Position numbers and translations under genes: made by a program. Under the pieces are notes generated by a model. The model was not told the origin of the DNA, did no database searches, and worked only from the letters and a program-made list of their open reading frames with translations. From NCBI RefSeq assembly GCF_963576675.1, contig NC_088917.1, forward strand, positions 77,052,610 through 77,116,609: DNA of 64,000 nt. The letters run 5' to 3'. How positions within the stretch are numbered: the first letter of the stretch is position 1; each line of letters begins with the position of its first letter. Of the stretch, positions 52,890 to 63,839 are shown one piece after another. Source of the stretch: Euphorbia lathyris. Taxonomy: Eukaryota; Streptophyta; Magnoliopsida; Malpighiales; Euphorbiaceae.

Positions 52890-53417
52890 TAAATTAATTC
52901 AAATTAATGATAACACTAATATATTTAGTGAATTAATAATGAACATTAATTCATTTTAATTCCATTAATAAAATTTAAATATCTAATAACCACTACTTAT
53001 AATAAAAAAAAATTATAACACTTTAAATGTTTTTATTCTTTAATCTTTAGTGCTACTTCGAGACAAAATATTTATAAAATAAACATTTTGATCAAATAAT
53101 CCCACATTGATAAATAATTGATAGATGAAAGAGTTTTAAACATTAAATTTTGAGCAATTTATTACGAGTAATTATTATTAATTTTATAAAATAAATAAGA
53201 TGGTGCATAAACTTAAATGAGAAATTATAGTTTAGACACCTAAGCTAAAATGTTTCGGCTAATTGGTAAATGAAAAATTCTAGACATTGAATTTTTGAGA
53301 AATTTATTAAAAGTGGTTATTATTAAATTTTAAAATAAAGACAAAAACTTAATTTTAAACATGAGATAAAAGATGTTCGGTAAAATTTTGAAACAGCTAC
53401 TTTTAGCAGAAAAATCA
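52890..53417. other. AT-rich stretch without recognised feature
   Basis: No gene or clear repeat boundary recognised. Confidence 0.4.
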
Positions 53418-53628
53418 ATTAAGTGTTCATTTGTTTCCATTTTTTGGAACTGTTTTTTATCTTTCAATCCTAAACATGCGATAAAAAGTGTTTGATAAAA
53501 TTTCGAAACAATTGATTTTAAAAGAAAGATCAACTAATATCTACTATCTAACCGCAACAACAAACACAACTAACAATAATTTCAACATCAAACAACAAAT
53601 AAGAATAAGTAAACCAAACGGATCCCAA
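53418..53628. mobile_element. S2 MITE copy
   Basis: GTTCATTTGTTTCCATTTTT at left, CTAATATCTACTATCTAACC inside and GTAAACCAAACGGATCCCA at right, in the same order as 8160-8332 and 10,017-10,205. Confidence 0.5.
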
Positions 53629-53701
53629 TATCTAATGTCTATCAGCAAACATTAAACATCAACAATAAATAGTAAATATGAACAAGTAAACCAAGCGAGC
53701 C

Positions 53702-53820
53702 TTAGGACTTGTTTGTTTCACTTGTTCCTATTTACTGTTGCTATTACCTGTTTGTTATATTAGTTGATTTTTCTGTTAAAAGCAGTTGTTTCGAATTTTC
53801 ACCAAACATTTTTTGTCTCC
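53702..53820. mobile_element. S2 MITE fragment, opposite orientation
   Basis: GGACTTGTTTGTTTCACTTG and TTAGTTGATTTTTCTGTTAA followed by a CACCAAACATTTTTTGTCTC block match the S2 interior in reverse. It is incomplete. Confidence 0.4.
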
Positions 53821-53832
53821 TCTATAGACTTA

Positions 53833-54095
53833 GGAGGTGTCTGATTGCCTCTTTTCATACTCTTGTTTGTCTTTTCACTTCAAAATGGAGAGTTTTAGTT
53901 GTTTGGTTAGTAACTTCATGTTTGTCTTTTACCCCTGAAAAATAATCTTTTACAAAGCAGTGAATCTCTGTTTTTAGAAAATCATGTTTTTCAATAGCAA
54001 ACAGCAATATTAAATAATAGATAAAATAAATAGACCTTTAAAAAACCAAAATAGAGTTTGGAAAAATAGAAATAAACGGACACTTAATGTTTTTA
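53833..54095. mobile_element. S1 MITE copy
   Basis: TAGGAGGTGTCTGATTGCCT at left, CTTTTCACTTCAAAATGGAG, then AGCAAACAGCAATATTAAAT toward the right. Same order as 6880-7187. Confidence 0.5.
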
Positions 54096-54363
54096 GGGCC
54101 ACAAATCAAAATTTTGCAATAATAGTAAAAATACCCTCAAATTATTTTGGGTAAAGTTCAACCTTTTTGACTCTCAAAATATATGAAAAAAGGTACTTGA
54201 GGTGATGAGCTATCTAATTTAATAACAACACATTAAGACAAAACAGTCAGTTTCTCACATTAACCAAAGACAAAGACAGGATGGTGAAAGCATTCAAAAC
54301 ACATCCATGCACAAAGACACACTTCACAAGAGATAAACATAATTTATTAATTCTTATATTCTA

Positions 54364-54739
54364 GGCATTATATCCATTTGGTCCTTAAACTAAAGTTCCA
54401 AAATCAATTAAAATCTTTAACTATCAAAATCATCAATTACGTCTTTAAATTAAGCAAAAACTATCAATTGAATTTTTATTTTATCCTAAAATCAGAAACT
54501 GCGACTATTTAACATAAACTGTAATAATCTTTGTGTTGGTTCAAAATTGATTTGGGGAAAAGAGGCTGAAACTGTTGAATTAAATGATTTTCGATAAGGT
54601 CTCAATTGATGATTTTTGTTTAAAATATGACTAAATTGATGATTTTTTATTAGTTGAAGGACTTGATTGATGATTTTAATAATTCAAGGTCTTAATTAAC
54701 TTTGAAACCTTAGTTAGAGAGCCAAATGGATATTGTACC
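54364..54739. mobile_element. MULE-like foldback MITE with 9-bp duplication
   Basis: The left end GGCATTATATCCATTTGG and the right end in reverse GGTACAATATCCATTTGG match at 15 of 18 positions. The flanks are TATATTCTA at 54,355-54,363 and 54,740-54,748, a perfect 9-bp duplication. The arms carry repeated ATCATCAATT / AATTGATGAT motifs. Non-coding. Confidence 0.8.
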
Positions 54740-54934
54740 TATATTCTAATATACTGTTTATTTTTGGTATTTTAAAAATAGAGTTTAATCCTTAACTTTT
54801 TATTTTATTCAACACTTTGTGTCTTTAAATATTTGAATTATTAAATAGGTTAATCCTTTTATAATGGATAAACGGTTAAATAGAATAAAAATTAAGGACT
54901 TAACCAATATTCAAGACAATGGCCATTAGGACCG

Positions 54935-56535
54935 TCTAGGTTCTGTCTAGGCATTCATAATTGAGAATCCGTACTGATTTTTTTTTTTTTTACGATTAGG
55001 CAGCACTTACATGGTGCCTAGGCCACCATAGACCGGCTGAGCAGCGTCTAGTCCCCTGTCGAGATGATGATTGGAATAACAATTATTTTTTTATAATTGT
55101 TTGTTATTATTTTCGTTTATTATAATTCACATTTAAACATTATCAACTGAGTTTTATTGAATTGTGTTTATCATTTTTAAATATTTTTGTTTAATCGTAT
55201 TTTTTACTTGTTTTCATTATATGATTTAAGATTCTAAGAACATTTTTAAAAATATATGTTACAAATATACATGTTTTTCTATATTAAATTATTTTATATT
55301 ATTATTTTAGATAGTATATTGCATAATTTAATTGCAGGGAACATCCTTATGCCAAAGTCAGTAATAACTCTAAGAATAACCTCAAAAGCACTATAGAAAG
55401 GAATCCCTAAGCATATTTAATACTCTTTAGGGTTGGTGTATTTATACTAGATTTCGTAACCATCTTTGTAGTATCTGAACAGTTTTGAATTTAGTACCCT
55501 TTAATTAGAGGTGGCAAAATGACACACGACCCAATTACACGACACGAACACGACACGGATTTTTAGTGTTAGTGTTGAGCTTAATAGGTAATGGGTCATT
55601 TTTGGGTTGACACGAAATTGACACGCTAATTTTTGGGTTGGGTTAGTGTTGATATGTGAACCCGAAAACGACACGAAATGACACGGATATTGAAAATTAT
55701 TGTTATATTCTCTCGTGTTTTTTATGTTATTTTATTAATAAAGATAATAAAATTATAATTATTAATTGCAAATATTGATTTGAATTTCTTAAATGGTTAT
55801 AAACACATTACATGACCCTCTAACATGATATTATCGAACTTTTCGATAATTATTGTTAACATACTAATATAAAAATGACATAAAATGTTTAAAAACAGTA
55901 CCATATCTTCTTATATTTTTAAGAGTTATTATTAATATATATGCATAACAAAATTACATGTAACCCGAAAACACGACACGAAATCAACACTAACCCGAAT
56001 AGGTTAACACGACTTTGACACGAAAGTTTTTGGGTTGGGTTTGGGTTTACTCTTTTTGACACGAACCCGAAATGACACGACACGAACACGACTCGAACAC
56101 GACAATTGCCAGGTCTACCTTTAATGCATTAATTGTACATTCTTCAGGTTTGACCGTTAGTGTCTTTAATGAACTGTTTAATACCACTGATCATAACAGT
56201 TTCGTGAGAAAAACGGCTCAGTGGTAATGAGGGTGTATCTGCCTTGGATGGCGTACCTGTCCCTTCTTGGCGGACTTAATCCACGTGGCGCATTCGGGCT
56301 TATTTGTATGACATATCCTCAAGTCGATGGTTTTTGCCACATGGTGGTGATTTGTGCAAACATGTCCTTTTATTTATGAATTTTCACTATTTTGCTCAGG
56401 GATAATATTCGAAAATTATCATATTTATATAATGATTTATTTATTAATAAATACAAAAATACAAATCCGATTAATCTCGGAAAACCTTTTTTGTCCGACT
56501 AGCTTCTAAAGTCTTTTACAACCTTAAGGACTTAA
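54935..56535. repeat. Interspersed repeat family E, copy 2 (interrupted)
   Basis: The left part (about 54,935-55,335) has CTAGGC and CCTAGGCCACC motifs. The right part (about 56,405-56,535) has AATAAATACAAAAATACAAA, CCGATTAATCTCGG and TTTTACAACCTT. These parallel the two ends of 5640-6120. The intervening ~1.07 kb includes the hAT element at 55,506-56,117 and a TATTTATACTAG string near 55,440 of unknown origin. Confidence 0.4.
55506..56117. mobile_element. hAT MITE with perfect 8-bp duplication
   Basis: The left end TAGAGGTGGCAA and the right end in reverse TAGACCTGGCAA form a 12-bp inverted repeat with two mismatches. The flanks are CCTTTAAT at 55,498-55,505 and 56,118-56,125. Subterminal regions are rich in ACACGAACACGACACG and its complement. 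612 bp, non-coding. Confidence 0.85.
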
Positions 56536-56661
56536 TAATATATTAGATAAAACTGTAGGGACTCATAAATTATTTATCCTAACAAAAAATCACATTGCTA
56601 GTTAGCTATGTCATAAATATAGCATGAAAAACTCTTTCCTTCTATTTACTCTCTCTCCATC

Positions 56662-56668
56662 TATAAAC
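56662..56668 (+). promoter_or_regulatory. Possible TATA box of NaKR-like gene
   Basis: TATAAAC lies 113 bp before the ATG at 56,781 in a CT-rich stretch typical of plant core promoters. A start about 30 bases downstream would give a leader of roughly 85-90 nt. Not proven. Confidence 0.35.
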
Positions 56669-56780
56669 CCAGATGTTTATTTTTCTTCTTCTTTTTTTAA
56701 ATCTCCACTGAGGCATTACATCAAACACCTTCCGCGCAATTTCTCTCCGGACACCGCAGAACCAACAGAAAAGTAAGAAA

Positions 56781-59700
56781 ATGAAGGGGTTTATGTGCCA
56801 TCCGGCGGAATCAACTGTGGTTTGCACAGTAGGTGATGCTCGGTCTGTAATTGTGCCGAGAAAATTTGATCGGAGCTCGACATCTATGACGGATGATCAT
56901 AATTCCAGGTTGAAATTGATGAGTTCTGTTAGGTATTCTAAGCTTGTTGATTCTCCGTTGATTCTTCCGAATTATAATAAGAGATCGTCGTCTTCGTCGT
57001 CGTCGTCTATGAAGAAGAAAGAGGGGAAAAATCAGATTAGTAACAGGCCTAAACCGTCGCGGAAACCTCCTCCATTGCCTTCGTCATCATCCACTGACCA
57101 AGTGTTTCAGGTTTGTTTGATCGCTTATGCTTGTTTGTTTGTTTTTTACCTCTAAAACGACGTCGTTTACTGTTACATTGGTATATTGTTTTTTTTAGTT
57201 TTTTTTTTATAAGTTTTTTTTTAGATCTATGAGACTAGTGTAGGGTATCTTTTGGGTGGATCTTATCCCATTTAAAGTTTAATATCTTTAATCTAAACGA
57301 TTTGAGTTTCGTAATCAATCAAATCAACTTTAATCAATATATTGATATATAGATTGATTGTCGTGTTTAAAAAACTTATCATTTGGAACTGTTTAGTTGT
57401 TTAAAATTGAAAATATGTTCTGATTTTTCCCGATTAGTTCATCTAGGCGTATTTTTTACCATCTTGATGTGCCTAATTGCCCGAGCAATACCTAGACGGT
57501 AATAGGAATAAAAACGTTGTTATTGTTGTTGTTGTTATTATTATTATTATTATTTACTTTTAAACATTATTTTCTATTTGTTTTCATCAATATTGATTTA
57601 TAATTTTTTTTAGTGAATTATATTATTTATAGATATTAATTTTTTATTTATTTGATCTTTTTAATAATATTGTTGTTAAAATGTTATTAGTCGCATATTT
57701 TTCAGAACATGTGTTACAATTATATATGGTTTTTTTATATGGAGTCATATTATAATATATTATTATTTTTAAATAATATATATAATAATCGTTTTAATTG
57801 TATTTATATAATAATTTATTTATTAATAAATAAGAAAATAGAAAAATACAAATTTGATTAATATCATATTAATTTAAATACCTTATCAACCCATTAAGTT
57901 TTTTATATATATAATTGATTAAATACCTTAGTTGTATTTCATTTTTTGTATTACATTTACAATATTTGTAAGACAAATATTTATCCTATTCCTTTTCATG
58001 TATTTATTATTATCATCCAATTTTTTATTATATTTAAATAATTTAAATGCAATAAATTGGGACATTGAAGCTTTGAAAATGACTCATCCAAACTAAAATA
58101 ATGACTAAAAATGTTTATAAATATTAATAACTGAATTTATAAATTTAATATTAGAATATGTCCTTTTTGACAAAAAAAAAAAGATATTCTTGGCCCATAT
58201 GCTTAGCCAAATTCTGATTTCAAATTTGAAACTTTAATTTAATAAATTTATCTCATTATTTCAAATTTGAAAATGACTCATCCAAACTAAAATAATAATG
58301 ATTAAAGGTGTCATTGTTGTAGTAGTCTACTGTTTGATGTTGTTGATAACCCGTTTGCTTTCAGTAACTGATTGATAAATGTTAATTAATTTTCTTTCGA
58401 AATAATTAGGGACATAAATAGAGTGGAGATTCCATGTCTCTATTGATGACCTATCCCGATAGGTACGGAGAATCCCCGTTAAGAATCTCCATAGGACGGG
58501 GATGGAGATAGTTTTGTTCACGTATGGGCATGGGTCGGGGATGGGGAAAGGTATCCCTTCCCGTGGGATCCCCGACTATTGCTCATGATAATTGATTATT
58601 TTTTTTATGATTTAAGTACATTTTAATTAGGTGATGCATTGTTTTTAATTTTTAGGTCTTGGTTTGGAAAATTTAGGAGTTGATGTTTGGTACTATAAGC
58701 TACTGCTTCTTAAAAATTTTAGAATTTGCTATTGTTTTATAAAACATAAACGGTGATTCCCCGTAGGGAATAGGAAATGAGGAAAACATTTTAAGAACAT
58801 CTGTAAACGGGGAATGGAATCCCGCGGGGATTGGGATTCCCCACAGGATGGGGATAGGAACAAATATGTTACCGTCTAACTTGCGGAACGGGGATGGAGA
58901 ATCCCTCATTAGTTTGGGAACGAGTATGGGAAATGCAAATTCTCGCCTTGCCCCATTTACATCCCTAGAAATAACTATCATAGGAGGGCGAGTCTTGACT
59001 CAACGGTAAACGTTGTTGTTGTGTTACTAAGAGGTCACATGTTCGAGTTTTAGGAGCGACATCTTGTCAAGAAATTGGCAAAGGAAGGCTTGCTTGCTCC
59101 TAGTACGCCCTTGTGGTGGGATCCCTCTCTGAACTCTCGTTTAGCGGGGATGTGTAATTCACCGAGTCACCCACCATACAAATATTCATGTATTTTCTAC
59201 TGTTTGGAGTAAAACAGTTAAAAAAATTAATGAAAATTAAATTTATAATTTGACGTTAATAAAATTATTCATCATCCGCATTAAAGTTAATTAATATTAC
59301 CAAAAAAAAAGTTGTTTTATCAAATCTAATATATTTTTTTCATTTAATTTTTTTTTTAATATGAACAAATAACTTATTTTGAAAAAGAATTATGCAAATT
59401 TTTGTTGGCACAGAAGGAATATTTGATGACAAGATTTCACATGTTAACATAAGGAAATTAAATATTTTTTTTGTGTCCAATCTTGGACAATATTGTCCAA
59501 AATTTTCCATGAAAAATTAATAAAATGTTATATATATTTATATAGGACAACATGGTAAATATATAATATAGTTCAATGATGTGTCTTCTTTTGCAATTGG
59601 GGATGCTTCCAACCACATTAATCACCATCCATAAATTTCCCAAGTTTTTTAAAATTGATTTACTTTAATTTGCTTATTAATATATTTATTATTTTAATTT

Positions 59701-62700
59701 TGCAGAAATCATAATTAAGCCCTTAAATTTTACCTGTTTTAAGGATTAAGTTTCTGATTAATTTTTTTTTTTACATTGCGTCTTTGATCATTGATTTTGT
59801 TATGGATTCGATCATTATTTAATTTTTTCATCAAGTTTGGACGACACGAGACTTTGAGGAATTCGGTTTGTTGACGTGCATATTTTCACTTCCATGTGGA
59901 TAAATAAAAAATATTTTTTTTTGACTTGGAAAGAGAAAAAAGTATAAAGAAATTACAGAAATCGATTTCCACTAGGTTTTTTCAAACTGGAAATCGAGTT
60001 AAAAGGGGCTCATTTTTTACTATATATATATTAATTGTTTTTATTGTAAATGTAGTTATAATATATATGCATACTTGAAATGGACTAAATAATATTTTAG
60101 ATTTAAAAATAGACTTAAATTTCTATCTAAAACTTTTAAATACAATTTTTTTTAATTAAGAATTTTTTATCTTTTATTTCATCTGGAGCTCATAAAATCT
60201 CTAACATATATAATAACATTATCAGTTATTTTATTTCGATTACATAATTCATAAAAAATAAATAAATTAAAAAAACACTTGTAGTTATCAGAATTGTCAA
60301 GCATATGCCTGTGATTTTTTTCGGGTCAAGAGATGACCGAGATTAATCGCTTTGTTAAAAATGATTATGTTTTAATTTGACACTCTAAAAATAATCGTTA
60401 ACGACTTCAAAATGAATTTTTTTCAAGAATTAAAGTTGTTTAAAGAGTGAAAGCTTCGAAAATGATGATTATAAAAAAAAAAAAAAATGATTCCTTACAG
60501 TAAATGTGATACTAAACAACTTTCATTCTTGAAATTTTTCATTTTGAGATCGTGAACGGTCATTTTTTGAGTTTCAACTAAAAGATCATCGATTTCAAAA
60601 AGCGAGTAACATCAGTCCTCTATTACTCGTAGAAAACGCATAGATATGCATTTGACAATTCGTGTAACCACGTAATTTTTATTTTATTAGAAGTTGATAT
60701 GTGTATACTGGTTGCAATGCAGGTTGTTGTTATGAGAGTTTCTATTCATTGCCAAGGCTGTGCTGGAAAACTAAAGAAACATTTATCTAAAATGGAAGGT
60801 AAATAATTACTCATTTACCTTAATTTTTTTCTTTTCAAGAATTAAATATTTAAATTCAATGCTATTAACAAACTAATTACATCTTAATTTTTTTAGAAAA
60901 TCATATATTAAATTACTTGACAATAAAATAACCTCCAAGCTTTGGTTATTTTAAGGATCAAGCCGAATCCTTTAACAGCACGCGTCATTCAAACTCGGTG
61001 AAAAGTTAAATAATGACTAGATCCAAAAATTAAAGTCTTAATGTGGAAAAATAATTTATCAGTGACTGATTTTTAAAATAGCAAAAGTTGAGGGTATCGA
61101 CAATCGGTATTAATTTTTGCTATGCTAAGGTAGCACATTAATTTTACTAAAGTAGCATGTTGACTTTGTTAAGTAACATGTTGACTTTGTAAATGTGATA
61201 ATTAAATTACCAATCATATTATTTATAGATGGCAATTGGTAGGATTTTCGTCAGCATGTTTATTTTTTAATTACTCGTTTCATTATTTAAATAGGTATAT
61301 ATTTTAAATTTTATATCAATGTCCTATTTAAATCTCGGATACTCTTCCTTATTAAAAATCAAGACATAAATTAAATAAATTACAATTCTAACGAAACACA
61401 AATTTAATAAACTATCCACATATTTAACAAACATTCTAAATTCAAATATTTTAAATCACTTAAATTATCAAGAAATTAAAAAACATTGTAAAATAAAAAG
61501 TTTACTTTGATTCAATGATAATCTTCATTTTTTTTTTTTTTGCCTCTATTTAGCGTCTACATTCATCAACTTTCAAGATAATAAAATTTATGTGTTCAAA
61601 CACATAAATAATTTCATTAGGGTCGGATAATGCCGAGCATCCACGAAACCCTTACACATTGCCATCTTTGTTGACATGTTAATCATTGGGTTAAATACAC
61701 CATCGGTCACTAAATTTTCATGGCTGTCTCAGAATTGTTACTCAACTTCAATTTAACACGATAAAACCATTCAACATTGAATTTTGTCTTCAATAGAATT
61801 GCTCATGTGACTTCAAGAGCAAAAGAACACTAAAAAAGTGATGTGGTTCCACGTTAGGCTAGTCAACTTTCACAACAGACTAAAACGACATATGCCTACC
61901 ACCTAGATGTCACATCAATACCACCTAGATGACCAAAACGACATGTGTCGGTTAGGTGGAAGTCACATGTTCGTTTTTGTTAGTTAGATGGAAGCCACAT
62001 GCCGTTTCAATTCATGGTGAAAGTTGACCAAAAATATAACGTGGCTTCCACATCAACACCAATCAACTTTCACCGCTGACCGAAATAAGACGTGGCAGCC
62101 ATGTGTCGTTTAGGTAAGTTATGTGGCAGTCGCATTTTGTTTTTGCCCGCGATGAAAGTTGACTGGAAATATAAATTTGGTTCCACATCAACACTAGTCA
62201 ACTTTCACCACTAGCTAATACGACATGTGTCAGTAACGTAATTGATCAAAACGACATGTGGCTGCCACCTAATTACCACGTGGCATTTGAATCAGATAGG
62301 TGGAAGCCACATGTTATCTAGGTGGAAGCCACATGTCGTTTTGTTCGCAGTGAAAGTTGACCAAAAATATGATGTGGTTTCCAGGTCAACAGTAGTCAGC
62401 TTTAACCATTGCTTGATACGACAAATTCATGTAATCTAACTGACCGACACAGCATGTGGTTGCCATTTAGCTGACAAGTGATATTTCAATCAGTTAGATG
62501 GTAGTCACATGTTATTTAGGTGACATTCATATCTCATTTCGGTCTGCAGTAAAAGTTAATTATTGCTAAATTAATATACAGTAAAACTTCTATTTGTATA
62601 TCAATTGGGAGGTTATTACTAAATAGAGTTTGGTATATTAAAATTTCGCAACATATAAAATTTTAAATTTGTATCATAGGCATATGTCAGTCTTGATCAT

Positions 62701-63503
62701 ATGCAACTTAATGAGCATGTAGAATTTGCTCATTCACCGTTAGATCTAAGTTTATTAGAGTCCTAAAGTTGAGATTCAAAGCATCATAAGACTTAGATTT
62801 AATAAGCTTATATCTAACGGTGAATGAGCAAATTCACTTGCTCATTAAGATGCATGTGAAAATTCCTGAGGCACATGCATGATTTATATATAATGTATAA
62901 CAATAGATATCAATGGAACAAATTAAATATTTAGAATTTCAATTTAGAGTTTAGGTTTTCAATATATAGATAATTGGAAGAGTGGGAAAAATGTAAACGT
63001 CAATGAAAATACTAAATATTTATAATTTCAAGTCGTAGTTTGTGTTTCCAACTGATAGATAATTTCAATAGTTTTTTTTAATATTTTTATAATTTAGTTT
63101 TAATTCCTAATATATATGTATATATACATATAAATATTTGAGAGGTTATTCCTATTTATAATTGGCCCAAATTGGTATCGAATTTTTCTATAACAAAATA
63201 GAAATTATTCTTATATAGAGTATTCCTATATAGAGGTTTTACTGTAGTTGTTATGTTATATCACTTTTCCAGTGTCTTTTTCTCTTAGAATCGCTAAGAT
63301 AACTTTATTAATGATTTATTTATTTCCTAACAGAGGAAAAATTCTAATGAATGGTAATATGTATGGTAGGAGTAACATCATTCAGCATAGAGCTAGAGGC
63401 AAAGAGGGTGACTGTGATGGGAAATGTGTCACCAATTGGGGTTTTAGAGAGCATTTCTAAGGTCAAAAGAGCTGAGTTTTGGCCTCTTCCTACTTCTTCT
63501 TAA
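56781..63503 (+). CDS. NaKR-like heavy-metal-associated (HMA) protein
   Basis: Three exons: 56,781-57,110, 60,723-60,798 and 63,370-63,503, with GT-AG junctions (CAG|GTTTGT ... GCAG|GTTGTT; GAAG|GTAAAT ... GTAG|GAGTAA). They total 540 nt and encode 179 residues plus TAA. Exon 1 (residues 1-110) is a Ser- and Lys-rich, probably disordered N-terminus starting MKGFMCHPAESTVVCT, a hallmark of the SODIUM POTASSIUM ROOT DEFECTIVE family. Exons 2-3 encode one HMA domain: VVVMRVSIHCQGCAGKLKKH with the metal-binding CxxC at C120 and C123, then SKMEG, VTSFSIELEAKRVTVMGN and VSPIGVLESISKVKRAEFWP. Known NaKR1 of Arabidopsis is a phloem metal-binding protein affecting Na/K balance and long-distance transport; that role here is inference. 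No isoprenylation CaaX box ends the protein. Introns of 3.6 and 2.6 kb are loaded with MITEs and a SINE. The gene looks intact. Confidence 0.88.
57430..57900. repeat. Interspersed repeat family E, copy 3, in NaKR intron 1
   Basis: Begins near TTTTTCCCGATTAGTTCATC with CATCTAGGCG and CCTAGACGG motifs. It ends with AATAAATAAGAAAATAGAAA and TTTGATTAATATC, matching copies at 5640-6120 and 54,935-56,535. Confidence 0.45.
58407..58967. mobile_element. hAT MITE in NaKR intron 1
   Basis: The left end TAGGGACATAAATAGAGTGG and the right end in reverse TAGGGATGTAAATGGGGCAA are inverted repeats. The flanks are GAAATAAT (58,399-58,406) and GAAATAAC (58,968-58,975), seven of eight identical. Subterminal GGGGATTCCC-like runs are typical of this plant MITE type. 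Non-coding. Confidence 0.8.
58983..59178 (+). mobile_element. tRNA-derived SINE in NaKR intron 1
   Basis: The 5' part resembles a tRNA gene with an A-box-like CTTGACTCAACGG (about 58,994) and a B-box-like GTTCGAGTTTT (59,041-59,051). A SINE body follows: TTGTCAAGAAATTGGC, GGCTTGCTTGCTCCTAGTAC, GCCCTTGTGGTGGGATCCC and a GGGATGTGTAATTCACCGAG end. Pol III internal promoter boxes are diverged. It starts about 15 bp after the hAT MITE. Target duplication not resolved. Confidence 0.7.
59179..60275. other. Intron 1 sequence, no further feature
   Basis: AT-rich intronic sequence. Fragments around 59,690-59,880 (AATTAAGCCCTTAAATTTTA, GGATTAAGTTTCTGATTAAT) may be MITE debris. No gene recognised. Confidence 0.4.
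60276..60672. mobile_element. Foldback MITE next to NaKR exon 2
   Basis: The left end CACTTGTAGTTATCAGAATT and the right end in reverse ACGTGGTTACACGAATTGTC overlap as inverted repeats through AATTGTCAA. Arms contain GACTTCAAAATGAATTTTTT and its counterpart, and an AAGAATTAAAGTTGTTTAAA block shared with 6404-6878. Its right end is about 50 bp before the splice acceptor of exon 2. Confidence 0.65.
61688..62570. mobile_element. MULE-like element with internal repeats, NaKR intron 2
   Basis: The left end GGGTTAAATACACCATCGGT and the following TCACTAAATTTTCATGGCTG match the terminal repeat of 9201-9705. The interior from about 61,850 is a series of related units with CATGTGTCGTTT, AAAGTTGACCAAAAATAT, GTGGAAGCCACATG and their complements, in both orientations. 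The right terminus is not resolved. The 65-codon frame at 62,242 lies in this repeat and is not a gene. Confidence 0.5.
62571..63369. other. Intron 2 remainder
   Basis: AT-rich. Blocks at about 62,700-62,860 contain AATTTGCTCATTCACCGTTA and its inverted counterpart TAACGGTGAATGAGCAAATT, a small foldback. TGTATATCAATTGGGAGG and TATAGAGGTTTTACTGTA near 62,590-63,245 look like the two ends of a further MITE (complementary CAGTAAAACTTCTAT / ATAGAGGTTTTACTG). No exon recognised. Confidence 0.4.
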
Positions 63504-63594
63504 TTGTTCATCTTCTAAATTTAAATTAACTCTTTAATTTCATTCAATTAATTATGTACTTTAATGTAATTGTTCAATTTGATTGTGATCCCCA

Positions 63595-63600
63595 AATAAA
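63595..63600 (+). terminator. Possible poly-A signal of NaKR-like gene
   Basis: AATAAA lies 92 bp after the stop codon in AT-rich sequence, a suitable near-upstream element for plant polyadenylation. Confidence 0.4.
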
Positions 63601-63839
63601 TGAGGATTTTAACTCTTTTTTATCTGGCAGTTATTTTAACTTGTAGTAATTTATTAAGAAGATTAAGTAAATGTTGTTAAGTTAAACCGGTCAATCAGAT
63701 CAAATTTTATCGCTTTTTAGTTCGACAGACTGTTCAATTAAACAGATATTTATAGAAATTATTTTGTACAAATAAGAATTAAAGTTTTTATTTTATTAAA
63801 AACAATGATATTTTAATTTGAGACTATAAAAATGACCAT

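Noticed and set aside
56642..56827. 61-codon minus-strand frame over the NaKR start
   Set aside because: It overlaps the leader and first codons of a well-supported gene on the other strand and has no motif.
58983..59060. Intact tRNA gene
   Set aside because: Only A- and B-box-like sequence is seen, without a cloverleaf, and a SINE body follows.
62242..62439. 65-codon plus-strand frame in NaKR intron 2
   Set aside because: It lies in the repeat units of a MULE-like element and has no family resemblance.
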